Position numbers and translations under genes: made by a program. The notes under the pieces are model-generated. The model saw nothing but the letters and a program-made list of their open reading frames with translations, ran no database searches and was not told where the DNA came from. Source: Gammaproteobacteria bacterium (GTDB taxonomy: Bacteria; Pseudomonadota; Gammaproteobacteria; HK1). From it: a DNA stretch of 64,000 nucleotides. The stretch is taken from contig JAJFJU010000012.1 in assembly GCA_021773645.1 (NCBI GenBank), forward strand, positions 1-64,000, given 5' to 3'. Below, piece by piece: positions 8,376 through 18,274 of this stretch; positions within the stretch are counted from its first letter, which is position 1, and the number at the start of each line of letters is the position of its first letter.

Positions 8376-9850
8376 CAGCCCGACAATCCTCCCTGTGCGA
8401 GGGTAACGGCATGGAAAATAGCGCGTCCCTTATTCATGGTTTCTTCCCACTCGCGAGCGGGAACGGAATCCGCCACGATGCCGGCGCCGGCCTGGATATG
8501 TAGCTGGCCATCCTTGATGACTGCGGTGCGAATGGCGATGGCGGTGTCGAGATTACCGCTCCAGCCAAAATAGCCTACGGCTCCGCCATAAACGCCACGT
8601 TTTACCGGCTCTAATTCATCAATAATTTCCATTGCCCGTACTTTGGGGGCGCCACTCAGGGTGCCGGCGGGAAAGGTGGCGGTGAGGGCATCCATGGCGG
8701 ATTGGCCGGGAACTAGCTTGCCGGCCACGTTAGAGACGATATGCATGACGTGGGAGTAGCGCTCAATGAGCATGCGTTCGGTGAGTTTGACACTGCCGAT
8801 TTTTGCCACCCGGCCGACATCGTTGCGCCCCAGATCGATGAGCATCAGGTGTTCGGCCAATTCCTTGGGATCCGCCAGCAGCTCTTGCTCCAGGGCAATA
8901 TCTTCGGCCTCGGTAGCGCCCCGTGGTCGGGTACCGGCGATGGGGCGAACCGTCACCGTGCTGTTTTCCAGGTGCACCAGAATTTCTGGCGAGGAGCCAA
9001 CGATGTGGAAGTCCCCCAGATCCAGATAGAACAGATAGGGCGAGGGGTTGAGGCTGCGTAGCGCACGATAAAGGTTGAGCGGTGCTGCGTCGAAGGCCAC
9101 GGAAAGGCGCTGCGAGATCACTACCTGCATGGCATCGCCTTCGACGATGTATTCCTTAATGCGATCTACCGCAGCTTCAAAATCGTCACGCGAGAATCCA
9201 GAGACAAAGTCGGCCTCAGCGATAGCCGGGCCGGCGGGTGTGGGTGCCGGGCGTGCGACTGCCTCGCGTAATTGGGTGCTAAGGAAATCGAGGCGAGTGT
9301 TGGCCCGCTGCTTATCTTTTTCATCTTCCGGATCGGCATGAACGATGAGATAAAGCTTGCCGCTCAAATTATCGAAGACCACTACTTCCTCAGATACCAA
9401 TAGCAGGATGTCCGGAAGCTCCAGCGGATCGGCATTGGGGCAGGGGCCGAGCCGCGGTTCTATATAGCGCACCGTATCGTAGCCAAAATAACCCACCAGA
9501 CCGCCGGTAAAAGGCGGTAGATCGGGCAATTCCGCCACCTCATAACGCAGCCGGAAGGCCTCGACAAAGCCCAATGGATCGTCGCTCTCCAGGCTTTCTG
9601 TTATCTGGTCATCCAGGGTGATGGTGATGTGCCTGCCACGGACGCTGATGCGCTCCCGACAAGGTAGGCCAATGATCGAGTAGCGCCCCCATTTTTCTCC
9701 GCCGTGGACCGATTCCAGCAGATAGGAGTAGGGCAGCGCCGCCAGTTTGAGGTAGGTGCTAAGTGGGGTATCCAGATCGGCCAGTACCTGGCGCACCAAG
9801 GGGGTGCGCCGTCGACTTCGATGGGTGGGGCTAGATGCTGGAGTAATCAT
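8375..9850 (-). CDS. trpE: Anthranilate synthase component I
   Basis: A 491-residue enzyme converting chorismate to anthranilate, with ammonia from TrpG. The tryptophan feedback-site motif LLES is at 44-47. The chorismate-binding C-terminal half carries [15 protein letters not shown] and [19 protein letters not shown]. It starts 14 bases after gph. There is no room for a leader peptide or attenuator between gph and trpE, so any trp control must act at the operon promoter before rpe or by feedback inhibition. Confidence 0.97.
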   Translation of the reverse strand: MITPASSPTHRSRRRTPLVRQVLADLDTPLSTYLKLAALPYSYLLESVHGGEKWGRYSIIGLPCRERISVRGRHITITLDDQITESLESDDPLGFVEAFRLRYEVAELPDLPPFTGGLVGYFGYDTVRYIEPRLGPCPNADPLELPDILLLVSEEVVVFDNLSGKLYLIVHADPEDEKDKQRANTRLDFLSTQLREAVARPAPTPAGPAIAEADFVSGFSRDDFEAAVDRIKEYIVEGDAMQVVISQRLSVAFDAAPLNLYRALRSLNPSPYLFYLDLGDFHIVGSSPEILVHLENSTVTVRPIAGTRPRGATEAEDIALEQELLADPKELAEHLMLIDLGRNDVGRVAKIGSVKLTERMLIERYSHVMHIVSNVAGKLVPGQSAMDALTATFPAGTLSGAPKVRAMEIIDELEPVKRGVYGGAVGYFGWSGNLDTAIAIRTAVIKDGQLHIQAGAGIVADSVPAREWEETMNKGRAIFHAVTLAQGGLSG

Positions 9851-9864
9851 TGCCGTGATCGCGT

Positions 9865-10569
9865 TCAGGCGGCAATGGCGAGCAGGCCACTAAGCTCGGT
9901 GAGGGAGTCGATCACCGCATCGGGTTCTGAGTCACGGATGTCATTACCGTGGTTATAGCCGTAGCTCAGGCAAACTACCGCCAGCCCCGCTGCCCGTGCA
10001 GCGAGGATGTCGTTGGCCGAGTCGCCGACCACCAGGGTTTCTGAGGCGGCTATGCCAAAGTGCTCTCGGGCATGCACAAAGGGCAGAGGATCGGGCTTGA
10101 TGCGCGGCAGGCTATCGCCACCGATGCTGAGCTCAAAGTAATGGGCAATATCGAGTTTGTTAAATAGCGGCTCAATAAAGCAGGCTGGTTTGTTGGTGAC
10201 GCAGGCCATGCGTGCACCGGAGTTTTTAAGCACCTCCAGACCCTCGCGAACGCCGGGATAGAGGCGGCTACGGTCACAGGCGTGGCGCCCGTAGAGATCC
10301 ATAAAGAGTGGTAGGGCACGTTTGAACAAGGCCTCGTCGGGCTCGCCATCCATGCGGCCTGTCAGCGCCCGGCCTACCAATCGCGCCGCACCGTTTCCGA
10401 CCCACAGGCGTACCTGCTCTTCACGGCAGGTGGGCAGTTCCAGCTCTTGCAACATGTGTTCGAGGCTATAGGCGAGATCCGGCACGCTGTCCACCAGGGT
10501 GCCGTCCAGATCAAACAGCACCAGTGCCGGGCGCTGTGGGATCTCGCATTGAGCCACGCTGGAAGTCAT
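9865..10569 (-). CDS. gph: Phosphoglycolate phosphatase
   Basis: A 234-residue HAD-superfamily phosphatase that removes 2-phosphoglycolate arising from DNA repair or oxygenation. Motif [11 protein letters not shown] has D20 as nucleophile and D22 as acid/base. VTNKP carries motif II and [15 protein letters not shown] motif IV. It sits five bases after rpe and 14 before trpE, the order seen in many gammaproteobacteria. The long N-terminus before the motif is normal for Gph homologues. Confidence 0.93.
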   Translation of the reverse strand: MTSSVAQCEIPQRPALVLFDLDGTLVDSVPDLAYSLEHMLQELELPTCREEQVRLWVGNGAARLVGRALTGRMDGEPDEALFKRALPLFMDLYGRHACDRSRLYPGVREGLEVLKNSGARMACVTNKPACFIEPLFNKLDIAHYFELSIGGDSLPRIKPDPLPFVHAREHFGIAASETLVVGDSANDILAARAAGLAVVCLSYGYNHGNDIRDSEPDAVIDSLTELSGLLAIAA

Positions 10570-10574
10570 GGTTT

Positions 10575-11246
10575 TCAGCCGACAGCCGCCAGCTTGGCGC
10601 GCATTTCGTCAATGGTTGCCTTGTAGTCGGGGGTACCAAAGACGGCGGAGCCGGCGACGAAGGTATCGGCTCCGGCGGCGGCGATATCGGAGATATTGTC
10701 CATATTCACACCACCATCGATCTCAAGACGGATATCCCGGCCACTGGCATCAATAAGTGCCTTTGCCTGGCGCAGCTTATCCAGCGCCGCGGGGATGAAG
10801 CTCTGACCGCCAAAGCCAGGATTCACCGACATCAGCAGGATCATGTCCACCTTGTCCATGACATATTCGAGCACGTCGAGTGGGGTCGCTGGGTTGAATA
10901 CCAGGCCGGATTTGCAGCCACCATTACGAATCAATTGCAGTGAGCGATCCACATGCTCCGAGGCCTCCGGGTGGAAGGTAATATAGGTGGCGCCAGCATC
11001 GATAAAATCACCGATAATGCGATCCACCGGGCTGACCATCATATGCACGTCGATGGGGGCAGTGACCCCATGTTTGCGCAGGGCCTCGCAGATCAGCGGC
11101 CCAAAACTCAGATTGGGGACGTAGTGGTTGTCCATTACGTCAAAGTGAACAATGTCTGCGCCAGCGGCCAGCACGTTGTCCACTTCCTCGCCCAAGCGGG
11201 CAAAATCCGCCGAAAGAATAGAAGGTGCGATACAATAATCAGCCAT
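10575..11246 (-). CDS. rpe: Ribulose-phosphate 3-epimerase
   Basis: A 223-residue TIM-barrel metalloenzyme interconverting ribulose-5-phosphate and xylulose-5-phosphate in the pentose phosphate pathway. Recognisable blocks are [42 protein letters not shown] and EIDGGVN. It is the first gene of the rpe-gph-trpEGDC operon. Its start codon overlaps, on the opposite strand, the farthest possible start of the DUF3530 gene (CATG). Confidence 0.97.
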   Translation of the reverse strand: MADYCIAPSILSADFARLGEEVDNVLAAGADIVHFDVMDNHYVPNLSFGPLICEALRKHGVTAPIDVHMMVSPVDRIIGDFIDAGATYITFHPEASEHVDRSLQLIRNGGCKSGLVFNPATPLDVLEYVMDKVDMILLMSVNPGFGGQSFIPAALDKLRQAKALIDASGRDIRLEIDGGVNMDNISDIAAAGADTFVAGSAVFGTPDYKATIDEMRAKLAAVG

Positions 11247-12141
11247 GCCTAAATCCCCACGTAAAAGTCCAGCACTTTACCGGAATTCAGAGCCGTTTTC
11301 AGCAGCGCTGGGGCGGATTCGACGGGTGTTTTCGGAGTATGCAGGGCGAACAAATTTTCTCTGCTTTGGGTTTTTCCTGCTGCTTGGTTTCAACAGTCTA
11401 GCAGCGTTGGCCATCCCACTTTCTGAGACCCTGGCTCAGCAGGTACGCAAAGGCGAAGTGGTTTGGCTAGATGTGGCGGGTACCAAGGTGCTGGCAATTC
11501 ATGGGGCCGCGGAAAAGGCGCCGCTCCTGGGGGCGGCTATATTACTGCACGACGAGGGTGCCCATGTGGATTGGCCGCAGCTGATTCGCCCCTTGCGTAG
11601 TAGTCTGCCTGCCTATGGCTGGCATACCCTGGCGCTGGAATTGCCGCCCTATGCGGCAACAGCGATTCCCGAGGATACGGCGACCAAAGCATCACCTGAC
11701 ACAGCCGCTTTTGCGCATATCGATGCGGGCCTCGCCTGGCTAAGGCAAAAAGGCGTGGAGAACACGGTACTTATGGGGCATGGCCGAGGCGCGGCATTGG
11801 CGGCTGAATACCTGCTGGCAAAGCCACAAACTGGGTTTGTCGGCCTGGTTTTATTAAGCCCGTTATTCAGCGATGAACCAACGGCACAAAGGCGCAAGCT
11901 GACCGAGATAAATATTCCGATTCTAGAAGTTTTTGCAGGTCGTGATTATGCCTTGGTACGGCGTTTTGCAGAGACTCCTCGGCTTCCCACGGAAGGCGAT
12001 ACAGAGGATTCCTATCGACAGCTTGAGATTGAGGGTGCCGAGCACGACTATCGCAGCCATGAAGCGGTGTTACTAAAACGTTTGCGGGGTTGGCTAAAGC
12101 ATTTTGCGGTGGGTCAGGTGTTAACAACTGCCAAGCCTTAA
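11245..12141 (+). CDS. DUF3530 family alpha/beta-hydrolase-like protein
   Basis: A protein of up to 298 residues. A hydrophobic segment near residues 38-56 ([19 protein letters not shown]) looks like a signal peptide, so it is probably exported. The rest resembles the DUF3530 family: [15 protein letters not shown], then [13 protein letters not shown]. The nucleophile elbow reads GHGRG, with Gly where hydrolases carry Ser, so classical esterase activity is unlikely. The outermost ATG overlaps the rpe start on the other strand. The GTG at 11326 would give a more normal signal peptide and may be the true start. Confidence 0.7.
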   Translation: MPKSPRKSPALYRNSEPFSAALGRIRRVFSEYAGRTNFLCFGFFLLLGFNSLAALAIPLSETLAQQVRKGEVVWLDVAGTKVLAIHGAAEKAPLLGAAILLHDEGAHVDWPQLIRPLRSSLPAYGWHTLALELPPYAATAIPEDTATKASPDTAAFAHIDAGLAWLRQKGVENTVLMGHGRGAALAAEYLLAKPQTGFVGLVLLSPLFSDEPTAQRRKLTEINIPILEVFAGRDYALVRRFAETPRLPTEGDTEDSYRQLEIEGAEHDYRSHEAVLLKRLRGWLKHFAVGQVLTTAKP

Positions 12142-12200
12142 GCTAGTAGCCTGAATGAAGCGCTGGTATGTGATGGTGTTCTGTTCGGGACATATGCGCC

Positions 12201-12998
12201 CTAAGTCGTCCGTGCTTTACGCACGCGCTCATAGGAAGCACGGATTTCCTGGGTTTTTTCGGTAGCCATCTTCATCATTTCTTCAGGCAGCCCCTTGGCG
12301 ACGAGCTTATCCGGATGGTGACGGCTCATCAGGCGGCGGTAGGCGCGTTTAACCTCGGCATCGCTAGCTTCGGCTGACACATTCAGAATCTCGTAGGCAT
12401 CTTTTAGTGAGAGCTTTCCCGCGGCGGAAGGATCCGCTCCCTCTCCACCTAAGCGCTGGCCAGCGCGTGCCAATGCTTCCAGGCCCCGGAACTCAAAACG
12501 GGAGATCCGTAGTACCGTGCAGATATGCTCCAGAATATGCCGTTCAGCGGGATGCACCACGCCGTCGGCATAGGCGGCATGGAGCTGGATCTCCACAAAC
12601 ATCCGTACCAAATTCTTGCGTCCGTGGCACTCGCGACGAAATTGCTCCAACACAGCATCCAATGGAAACTCCGTGGCCTTGCCCTCGGAGAAAAGCCGTT
12701 CTGCCGCCTGCCGGAGTTCGCCACTCAGCTGCATTCGCCCCATCACTGAACGCGCAAGATCGAGCTCGTCGCGAGTGACCTGGCCATCGGCTTTGGCCAG
12801 ATGTCCCATGACTGAAAAGGTGGCAGTGAAGAAGGCTGCCTGGGTGCGTTCTTGATCGCTCGGAGAGCCGCGCCCCGACTCCAAACCACCTAGGCCAGCA
12901 TCAAAGTGATGGCCGACTGAGGCCCCAATCAACGCGCCCAAGGGCCCGCCCAGCATGAATCCAAAGGTCCCGCCTATCGCCTTTCCCCACCAGCCCAT
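12201..12998 (-). CDS. djlA: Co-chaperone DjlA
   Basis: A 265-residue membrane-anchored J-domain protein. The N-terminus GKAIGGTFGFMLGGPLGALIGASV is glycine-rich and hydrophobic, as in the DjlA dimerising transmembrane segment. A TerB-like domain occupies about 55-175. The C-terminal J domain has the HPD tripeptide at 228-230, needed to stimulate DnaK ATPase. Length and domain order match E. coli DjlA. It is divergent from the EF-hand lipoprotein gene and convergent with the DUF3530 gene. Confidence 0.92.
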   Translation of the reverse strand: MGWWGKAIGGTFGFMLGGPLGALIGASVGHHFDAGLGGLESGRGSPSDQERTQAAFFTATFSVMGHLAKADGQVTRDELDLARSVMGRMQLSGELRQAAERLFSEGKATEFPLDAVLEQFRRECHGRKNLVRMFVEIQLHAAYADGVVHPAERHILEHICTVLRISRFEFRGLEALARAGQRLGGEGADPSAAGKLSLKDAYEILNVSAEASDAEVKRAYRRLMSRHHPDKLVAKGLPEEMMKMATEKTQEIRASYERVRKARTT

Positions 12999-13108
12999 CG
13001 TTATACTCTCCGTTCTGTCTCAGGTTGGGGCTGATTATCCCCGCTTTCCACGGAACACCACAAACGCAGAAATGTCGAAGCCCTATAAGCTGTAGTTGGA
13101 GGCCCGCT

Positions 13109-13672
13109 ATGTGCAGATTGAGAATTGCTGTCTATTCAGCCTTGTTGTTGCTCCTGAGCGCCTGTACAGGCAGCAGGGAATTAGTCAGGCCCTGCTGCTA
13201 TCAGGGGGAGGTGGAGCTCAGCCATCTGGAAAGTATCGAATTTTCCATGGAGGGCGGGGGCGTTCGGGGTTTTCGGGATATTTTCCGTGACTTTAGGCCC
13301 GATGACCGTAGTGTGCTTAAAATCCTTCCCTTTGAGGAAGCCGCTTTCACTGATGTGATCTACGAGACAGCCGATCGCATCCTGCGGGCCTACGACGCCA
13401 ACGAAGATGGACACATCGAGGAGCCGGAATTGACCGTGCTTTATCTGGTGGAAATTGCCCGTGGGCTCGATTTTCCAGTAGAGGGTATAGCCCGTCCACA
13501 AGCGAGGGCGATTACGACTTCACCGGCCGAGGTGAGTGGTTTGCTCAACTTTATCAGTCATAACAAAAGTGGATTGAATAAGACTGCACGCCAACTTTTT
13601 CAGGAGCTTGAGTGGGTCGGCAAGGATGTGCGTGAGTCAGAGGGAGGCGAATCCAGAAAAGGTCGGCATTAG
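13109..13672 (+). CDS. Putative lipoprotein with one EF-hand loop
   Basis: A 187-residue protein that I do not recognise. The ATG at 13109 is chosen because GTTGGAGG lies seven bases before it and a lipoprotein signal follows directly: LLLLLSAC with C19 as the lipidation site. Residues 96-107 (DANEDGHIEEPE) form a canonical calcium-binding EF-hand loop with Asp at 1, Asn at 3, Asp at 5 and Glu at 12. The following segment is predicted helical. It may be a calcium-sensing envelope protein, which is an inference. A longer in-frame reading to 13025 has no signal and is not favoured. Confidence 0.75.
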   Translation: MCRLRIAVYSALLLLLSACTGSRELVRPCCYQGEVELSHLESIEFSMEGGGVRGFRDIFRDFRPDDRSVLKILPFEEAAFTDVIYETADRILRAYDANEDGHIEEPELTVLYLVEIARGLDFPVEGIARPQARAITTSPAEVSGLLNFISHNKSGLNKTARQLFQELEWVGKDVRESEGGESRKGRH

Positions 13673-14029
13673 GCCCGCTATTCATTTGGAAAGTCCTTGT
13701 CTTTTCGTCACTTATGCACATTGAACCGGTTCCACGTCGAAATTTTGACGGTTATCCGATGGGTGCGAAGCAAGAATCAATCTCATTCTCTAAGCACATG
13801 ATATGATTAGGAAAATTTCTAGTGGTGCTTTTCTGTATAGATCCCCATTAAACCAATGACCTCATGCCTTTAGGGCCGTTACCACCAAACTATGCACAAA
13901 GTTTTCCACAGCTTTTGTGCACAACATATTTTCCCTTACAAATAACAAGGGCTTAGCTGGTTTTGTTGGGAGTAGGCGTGAATAAATGCCCCTAACTGAC
14001 CCCTTTGCTCCAAATCAACGGAAGACGCC
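13673..14029. other. AT-rich intergenic region with DnaA-box-like sites
   Basis: This 357-base gap has no gene. It contains TTATGCACA (13712-13720) and TTTTCCACA (13902-13910), both fitting the DnaA-box form TTWTNCACA. An 8-bp inverted repeat TGCACAAA / TTTGTGCA (13893-13921) encloses the second box. No dnaA, dnaN or gidA gene is near, so it is not taken as the chromosomal origin. Confidence 0.45.
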
Positions 14030-16165
14030 ATGAAGCGCAAATCAATGGGCCGCAAGCTGAGCGGAAAAGCATCTAGTCATGCCAACGCCCAGCGTGTGGA
14101 TGAGTTGTATCAACAGGCAGTTCATGCCCATCAGGCGGGTAAGCTGGCGCGGGCAGAGCGGTTCTATCAGAAGGTGTTGAAGGCGAATCCAAAGCATCCG
14201 GAAAGCCTGCAGTATCTGGGGCTTATCGCACAGCAGGCGGGGCATCTGGAGCGGGCTACACGCTATCTGCGCCATGCGCTCGATGTTAGTCCGCAGGATC
14301 CGGTGGCACAGAATAATCTTGCTAATCTTTTGCGCGAGAACGGGAAGTTTAGTGAGGCCATTGAACGCTATCGCGTTGCTCTGAAACTGGCTCCAGATTA
14401 CGTCAATGCTTGCTTCAATCTCGCGATGTGCCTAAAGAAAACCAAGGATTTTGACGGCGCTATGAAGGCCCTGAAGCAGGTGACGGACTTGGCCCCTGGG
14501 GATAGCGGTGCCTGGATAGAGCTGGGGGCCTGCCAGTTGCGTCAGGCCGAGGAGCAGGCTGCCGAACACAGCTTTAGCCATGCGTTGGATATTCAGCCTA
14601 AGGCAGATACCTGGTTGCATATTGCCGAGGTGCTGGCAATAAACGGGTTCAAGGAGAAGGCGATCACGGCAGCCTCCCAAGCCTTTGGGATTGGCGCTGG
14701 GGACTGGGCGTTCTACTTCGCGCTGGGCAATCTACAGATGCAACTTGGGGATAGGGCCGGGGCGGTAGTGGCCTATGAAAAGGCGCTGTTGGTATGTCCT
14801 GAATCTGTTGCCGAACTGCAACAGCTCGCACACGTGCTCTCACAACTTAATCGCAGCCGGGCCTTGGTAGCCGTCTGGCGTCGTCTGGTTCTGCTTGAGC
14901 CTGAAAATGCAGATAGCCATGTAGCGCTTGGGCATGCCTTGGACCAGCATGGTCAGGTGGCAGAGGCGATTACTGCCTTTGAGCATGTGTTGGCCATTCA
15001 ACCTCGGCATGCACAGGCCTATTCTAGTTTGGGCATGGTGCTTTCCCAGACGGGGGAGCACGAAAGGGCGGCAATTAGCTTTCGCAAGGCATTAAAGCTG
15101 GATCCCTCATTGGCCGAGGCGGGACTGGGGCTGGCGTCATGCCGTCGCTTCAGTGCTGAGGATCGGGAAGATATCGGCTCCCTCGAGGCCCTGGCTGTTA
15201 ACACTCAGGTACCTAGGGAAGTGCAGTGCTCTGTGCAATTTGCACTGGGCAAGATCCATGATGACCTGGGAGCTTATGCTCAGGCCTTTGGGTATTATAA
15301 AGTGGCGAATCGCCAAATGGGGCAGATCCATAAATTTGACCCCGAGGCCCACAAAGATTGGGTTTCCCAGCACATCTATACCTTCGATGAGAATTTCTTT
15401 AGTCAGCGGGCGGACTGGGGGCAACCTAGCGCTTTACCAATACTGATTGTGGGTATGCCACGTTCGGGCACCAGTCTGATGGAGCAGATTATAGCCAGTC
15501 ACCCTCAGGTGCATGGTGGGGGGGAAATGGCTACCTTGGGTGAGGCGGTTAAGGAGGTTTCCGGGGAGGGGACTTTAGCGCTCGGTTTTCACCAGGGAGT
15601 GCTGTCACTGGATCAGGTGGCAACAGCTGATCTTGCCCGGCGATACCTCAAGGCCTTAACGAATGTTGCCGGAGGCAAATCCAGGCTCACGGACAAATTG
15701 CCCGGAAACTTTCTCAATCTTGGGTTGGCAGCGTTGCTGGTGCCCGGGATCAAGGTAATCCATTGTCGGCGTCATCCACTGGATGTTTGTCTCTCCATCT
15801 ATTTTCAGTCGCTTGGTTTTGGAAATGATTACGCCTGTGATCTGCGCCATATTGCAGCCTATTACCGGGAATATGTTCGCCTCATGACGCACTGGCGGCG
15901 GGTGCTGCCTGGCGAGTTCTTGGAGCTTGATTACGAGGTTTTGGTGGCCGATCTGGACGCTGGAAGTAAGCAACTCATTGCCCATTGTGGACTGCCTTGG
16001 GATGAGCGTTGCCTGCGTTTTTACGAAAATAAGCGGGTGGTGCAGACTCTCAGCCAATGGCAGGTGCGCCAGCCGGTCTATACGCGTTCCGTGGAGCGCT
16101 GGAAAAATTACGAAGGCTTTCTGGATGAACTTAAGCATGAGCTGGGTGAGTTATTAACGACGTGA
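14030..16165 (+). CDS. TPR repeat protein with C-terminal sulfotransferase domain
   Basis: A 711-residue protein. After a basic N-terminus, TPR repeats run from about residue 20 to 370. A sulfotransferase domain fills about 465-711. The PAPS-binding loop reads IVGMPRSGTSLMEQ near 472. A second conserved block, IHCRRHPLDVCLSIYF, matches the 3'-phosphate-binding region. It should transfer sulfate from PAPS to a carbohydrate, lipid or peptide acceptor. The TPRs may bind the acceptor. The start has GGAAG eight bases upstream. It precedes a second TPR protein with a methyltransferase domain after only 80 bases. Confidence 0.85.
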   Translation: MKRKSMGRKLSGKASSHANAQRVDELYQQAVHAHQAGKLARAERFYQKVLKANPKHPESLQYLGLIAQQAGHLERATRYLRHALDVSPQDPVAQNNLANLLRENGKFSEAIERYRVALKLAPDYVNACFNLAMCLKKTKDFDGAMKALKQVTDLAPGDSGAWIELGACQLRQAEEQAAEHSFSHALDIQPKADTWLHIAEVLAINGFKEKAITAASQAFGIGAGDWAFYFALGNLQMQLGDRAGAVVAYEKALLVCPESVAELQQLAHVLSQLNRSRALVAVWRRLVLLEPENADSHVALGHALDQHGQVAEAITAFEHVLAIQPRHAQAYSSLGMVLSQTGEHERAAISFRKALKLDPSLAEAGLGLASCRRFSAEDREDIGSLEALAVNTQVPREVQCSVQFALGKIHDDLGAYAQAFGYYKVANRQMGQIHKFDPEAHKDWVSQHIYTFDENFFSQRADWGQPSALPILIVGMPRSGTSLMEQIIASHPQVHGGGEMATLGEAVKEVSGEGTLALGFHQGVLSLDQVATADLARRYLKALTNVAGGKSRLTDKLPGNFLNLGLAALLVPGIKVIHCRRHPLDVCLSIYFQSLGFGNDYACDLRHIAAYYREYVRLMTHWRRVLPGEFLELDYEVLVADLDAGSKQLIAHCGLPWDERCLRFYENKRVVQTLSQWQVRQPVYTRSVERWKNYEGFLDELKHELGELLTT

Positions 16166-16245
16166 AAAAATGTAGTTAATTTTTTGTAGTTTCTGAAATC
16201 CTTACGATACGCTAATCAATTCCCACCTAACGGAAAAAATCTGCC

Positions 16246-18261
16246 TTGGCAAAGAAAATTACACGTCAACATCGGAAGCAGCGCACGCGCCTGAAAAATC
16301 ATCTCAGTGCAGATCTGAAGGCGGCCAAGGCCAATATTGATGCCCAGCAGTTTGGTGCGGCTATTCGCTTGGTAGAGGGCGTGCTTGAACAATCACCCAA
16401 GTGCTCGCCCGCTCATCAGCTAGCCGCTACCCTCGCTTTTTGTCACGGCAATTTCGAATTGGCCCGCTCTCATCTTGAAGTAGCCATTAAGAACGACAAA
16501 AAAAATACTGGTTACCTTTTTGACATTGCTTTGATGTATTCGCGTCTTGGAATGGCCGAGGAGGAAATCAGGGCCTATCGGAAAATAATCCGGCTGAAAC
16601 CCCGTTCCGCCATAGCCTACGCCAACTTGGGTTTCATCTACCGGAGGCGAGGTGATTTTGATGCCGCTTTGCTGGCTTTTGGCAGGGCAGTTGAAATTGA
16701 TCCTGAACACGTGGGAGCCCAGACCGGATGGATCCATCTACTCGGTCGAATACGAACTGAGGAGTTTGATTCAAAAATTGCAGATGCCCTAGTGAAGGCC
16801 TTCGAATCTCCCTACACCCACCACCCCAGCCTTGCGCCCGCCACCGCTTCCATGCTGAACCTGAAATATGGATTCGCCCAATACGATCCTGAAATAAATG
16901 GATTACCGCAGGCTAATGATCCTTTGCTTGCGGGCTATCTCAGTAAATGTGTGAACATTGAACTTGGACTGGAGTCCGGGCTCACCCGACTTCGGAAATT
17001 CCTGTTATTCGGTGACTGGGTCGATGAGCATAACAGCGAGACGAAATTGGCGGTCTTGCTGGCGAGACAGGGGTTCATCAATGAGTTTGTATTCCACGTC
17101 ACGCCGGTGGAGAAGGAACGGATCTACAACCTGCAGCAAGAACTGGAGGATATGCTTTCCGCAGACAACATAGTTATCGGCGAGATGGAGGATAGGCTGC
17201 TTCGCTTTGCGATGTACGAGTCATTTAATCGTTTGCAAGGAGCAAGCAGACTCGCTGAGCTTGACGATAAGCAGTTGGGCCCCAATTTGGTCGATCTGGT
17301 GACCTTAACGCTTCGAGACGCACTTGAGGAGGAAGCGATTTGGGACTCAATGCCTGCCTTAAAACGGATAACCGATAGCACCTCCCAGGCCGTACAACAG
17401 CTCTATGAGGAGAATCCCTGCCCACGCTGGTTGCATCTGCCTCGTCGCATGGAACGACTTCCAGCTGCCTGGCTACGTGAGATGTTCCCGGGTTTTTCTC
17501 CTCCATCCTTTCTGCGACCGGAATCCAATATTCTTATTGCGGGTTGCGGGACCGGACAGCAGGCTATTTCCGTAGCACTTGAATTTCCCCGGGCTGATAT
17601 CACTGCCATCGATATTTCTCGGGCTTCGCTCGCCTACGCAGCCAGAATGGCCAAAAAACTGGATATTGGGAATATTCGGTTTCTCCACGCGGACATTCTT
17701 GATGCGGGCCTGCTCGATCAATCCTTCGACATGATCCAGTCCGTTGGGGTACTGCATCATATGCGTACACCGTTGGATGGCTGGCGGGTGCTCACCGGGT
17801 TGTTGCGGGAAGGCGGCGTTTTCAAGGCGGGGCTCTATGCCGAACGTGGACGCCAGGGTGTGGTGAAGTGCCGTGAGATGATCGCTCGCGAAGGGATAGG
17901 CTCCAGTCATGAGGAAATTGTGGATTTTCGTTATCGTCTGATGAATGAATCCGTGGATCGAAAGTTATTTAGTTTCATGGAGCGAATCGATTTCTTCACC
18001 ACCAGCATGTGTCGCGACCTGCTGTTTCACGTGCAGGAGATTCGCTATACGCCCAAGCAACTCAAGGATGAACTGGATGCGGTCGGGCTAGAATTTATTG
18101 GTTTTGAGGGGCTGGAGGAGACCGGTATGGTGGATGTTTATCAAAAGGCTTTTCCCCATGAACCGGACATGAGTAACCTTGATAATTGGGAGCGGCTGGA
18201 GATGGATCAGGAGGATCCGCCGGAGGGTTATATGTTCTGGTGCCATAAGCCCGGGGAATAG
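16246..18261 (+). CDS. TPR repeat protein with C-terminal SAM-dependent methyltransferase domain
   Basis: A protein of about 671 residues, apparently starting at TTG (16246). The N-terminus is strongly basic (KKITRQHRKQRTR). TPR repeats cover about 25-165. A middle region of unclear fold follows, then YEENPCPRWLHLP near 385-397, a block typical of TPR-methyltransferase fusions. The class I methyltransferase domain begins at about 425 with ILIAGCGTGQQ (motif I) and DITAIDIS. It shares a basic, TPR-led plan with the sulfotransferase gene just upstream, so the two may modify the same acceptor (inference). Confidence 0.8.
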   Translation: MAKKITRQHRKQRTRLKNHLSADLKAAKANIDAQQFGAAIRLVEGVLEQSPKCSPAHQLAATLAFCHGNFELARSHLEVAIKNDKKNTGYLFDIALMYSRLGMAEEEIRAYRKIIRLKPRSAIAYANLGFIYRRRGDFDAALLAFGRAVEIDPEHVGAQTGWIHLLGRIRTEEFDSKIADALVKAFESPYTHHPSLAPATASMLNLKYGFAQYDPEINGLPQANDPLLAGYLSKCVNIELGLESGLTRLRKFLLFGDWVDEHNSETKLAVLLARQGFINEFVFHVTPVEKERIYNLQQELEDMLSADNIVIGEMEDRLLRFAMYESFNRLQGASRLAELDDKQLGPNLVDLVTLTLRDALEEEAIWDSMPALKRITDSTSQAVQQLYEENPCPRWLHLPRRMERLPAAWLREMFPGFSPPSFLRPESNILIAGCGTGQQAISVALEFPRADITAIDISRASLAYAARMAKKLDIGNIRFLHADILDAGLLDQSFDMIQSVGVLHHMRTPLDGWRVLTGLLREGGVFKAGLYAERGRQGVVKCREMIAREGIGSSHEEIVDFRYRLMNESVDRKLFSFMERIDFFTTSMCRDLLFHVQEIRYTPKQLKDELDAVGLEFIGFEGLEETGMVDVYQKAFPHEPDMSNLDNWERLEMDQEDPPEGYMFWCHKPGE

Positions 18262-18274
18262 TGGAGCCTGGATG

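Noticed and set aside
9851-9864. Possible trp leader and attenuator before trpE
   Set aside because: Only 14 bases separate gph and trpE, too short for a leader peptide with alternative hairpins.
13673-14029. Possible replication origin
   Set aside because: Only two box-like sites and no dnaA, dnaN, gyrB, parAB or gidA nearby. It is kept as a weak regulatory observation only.
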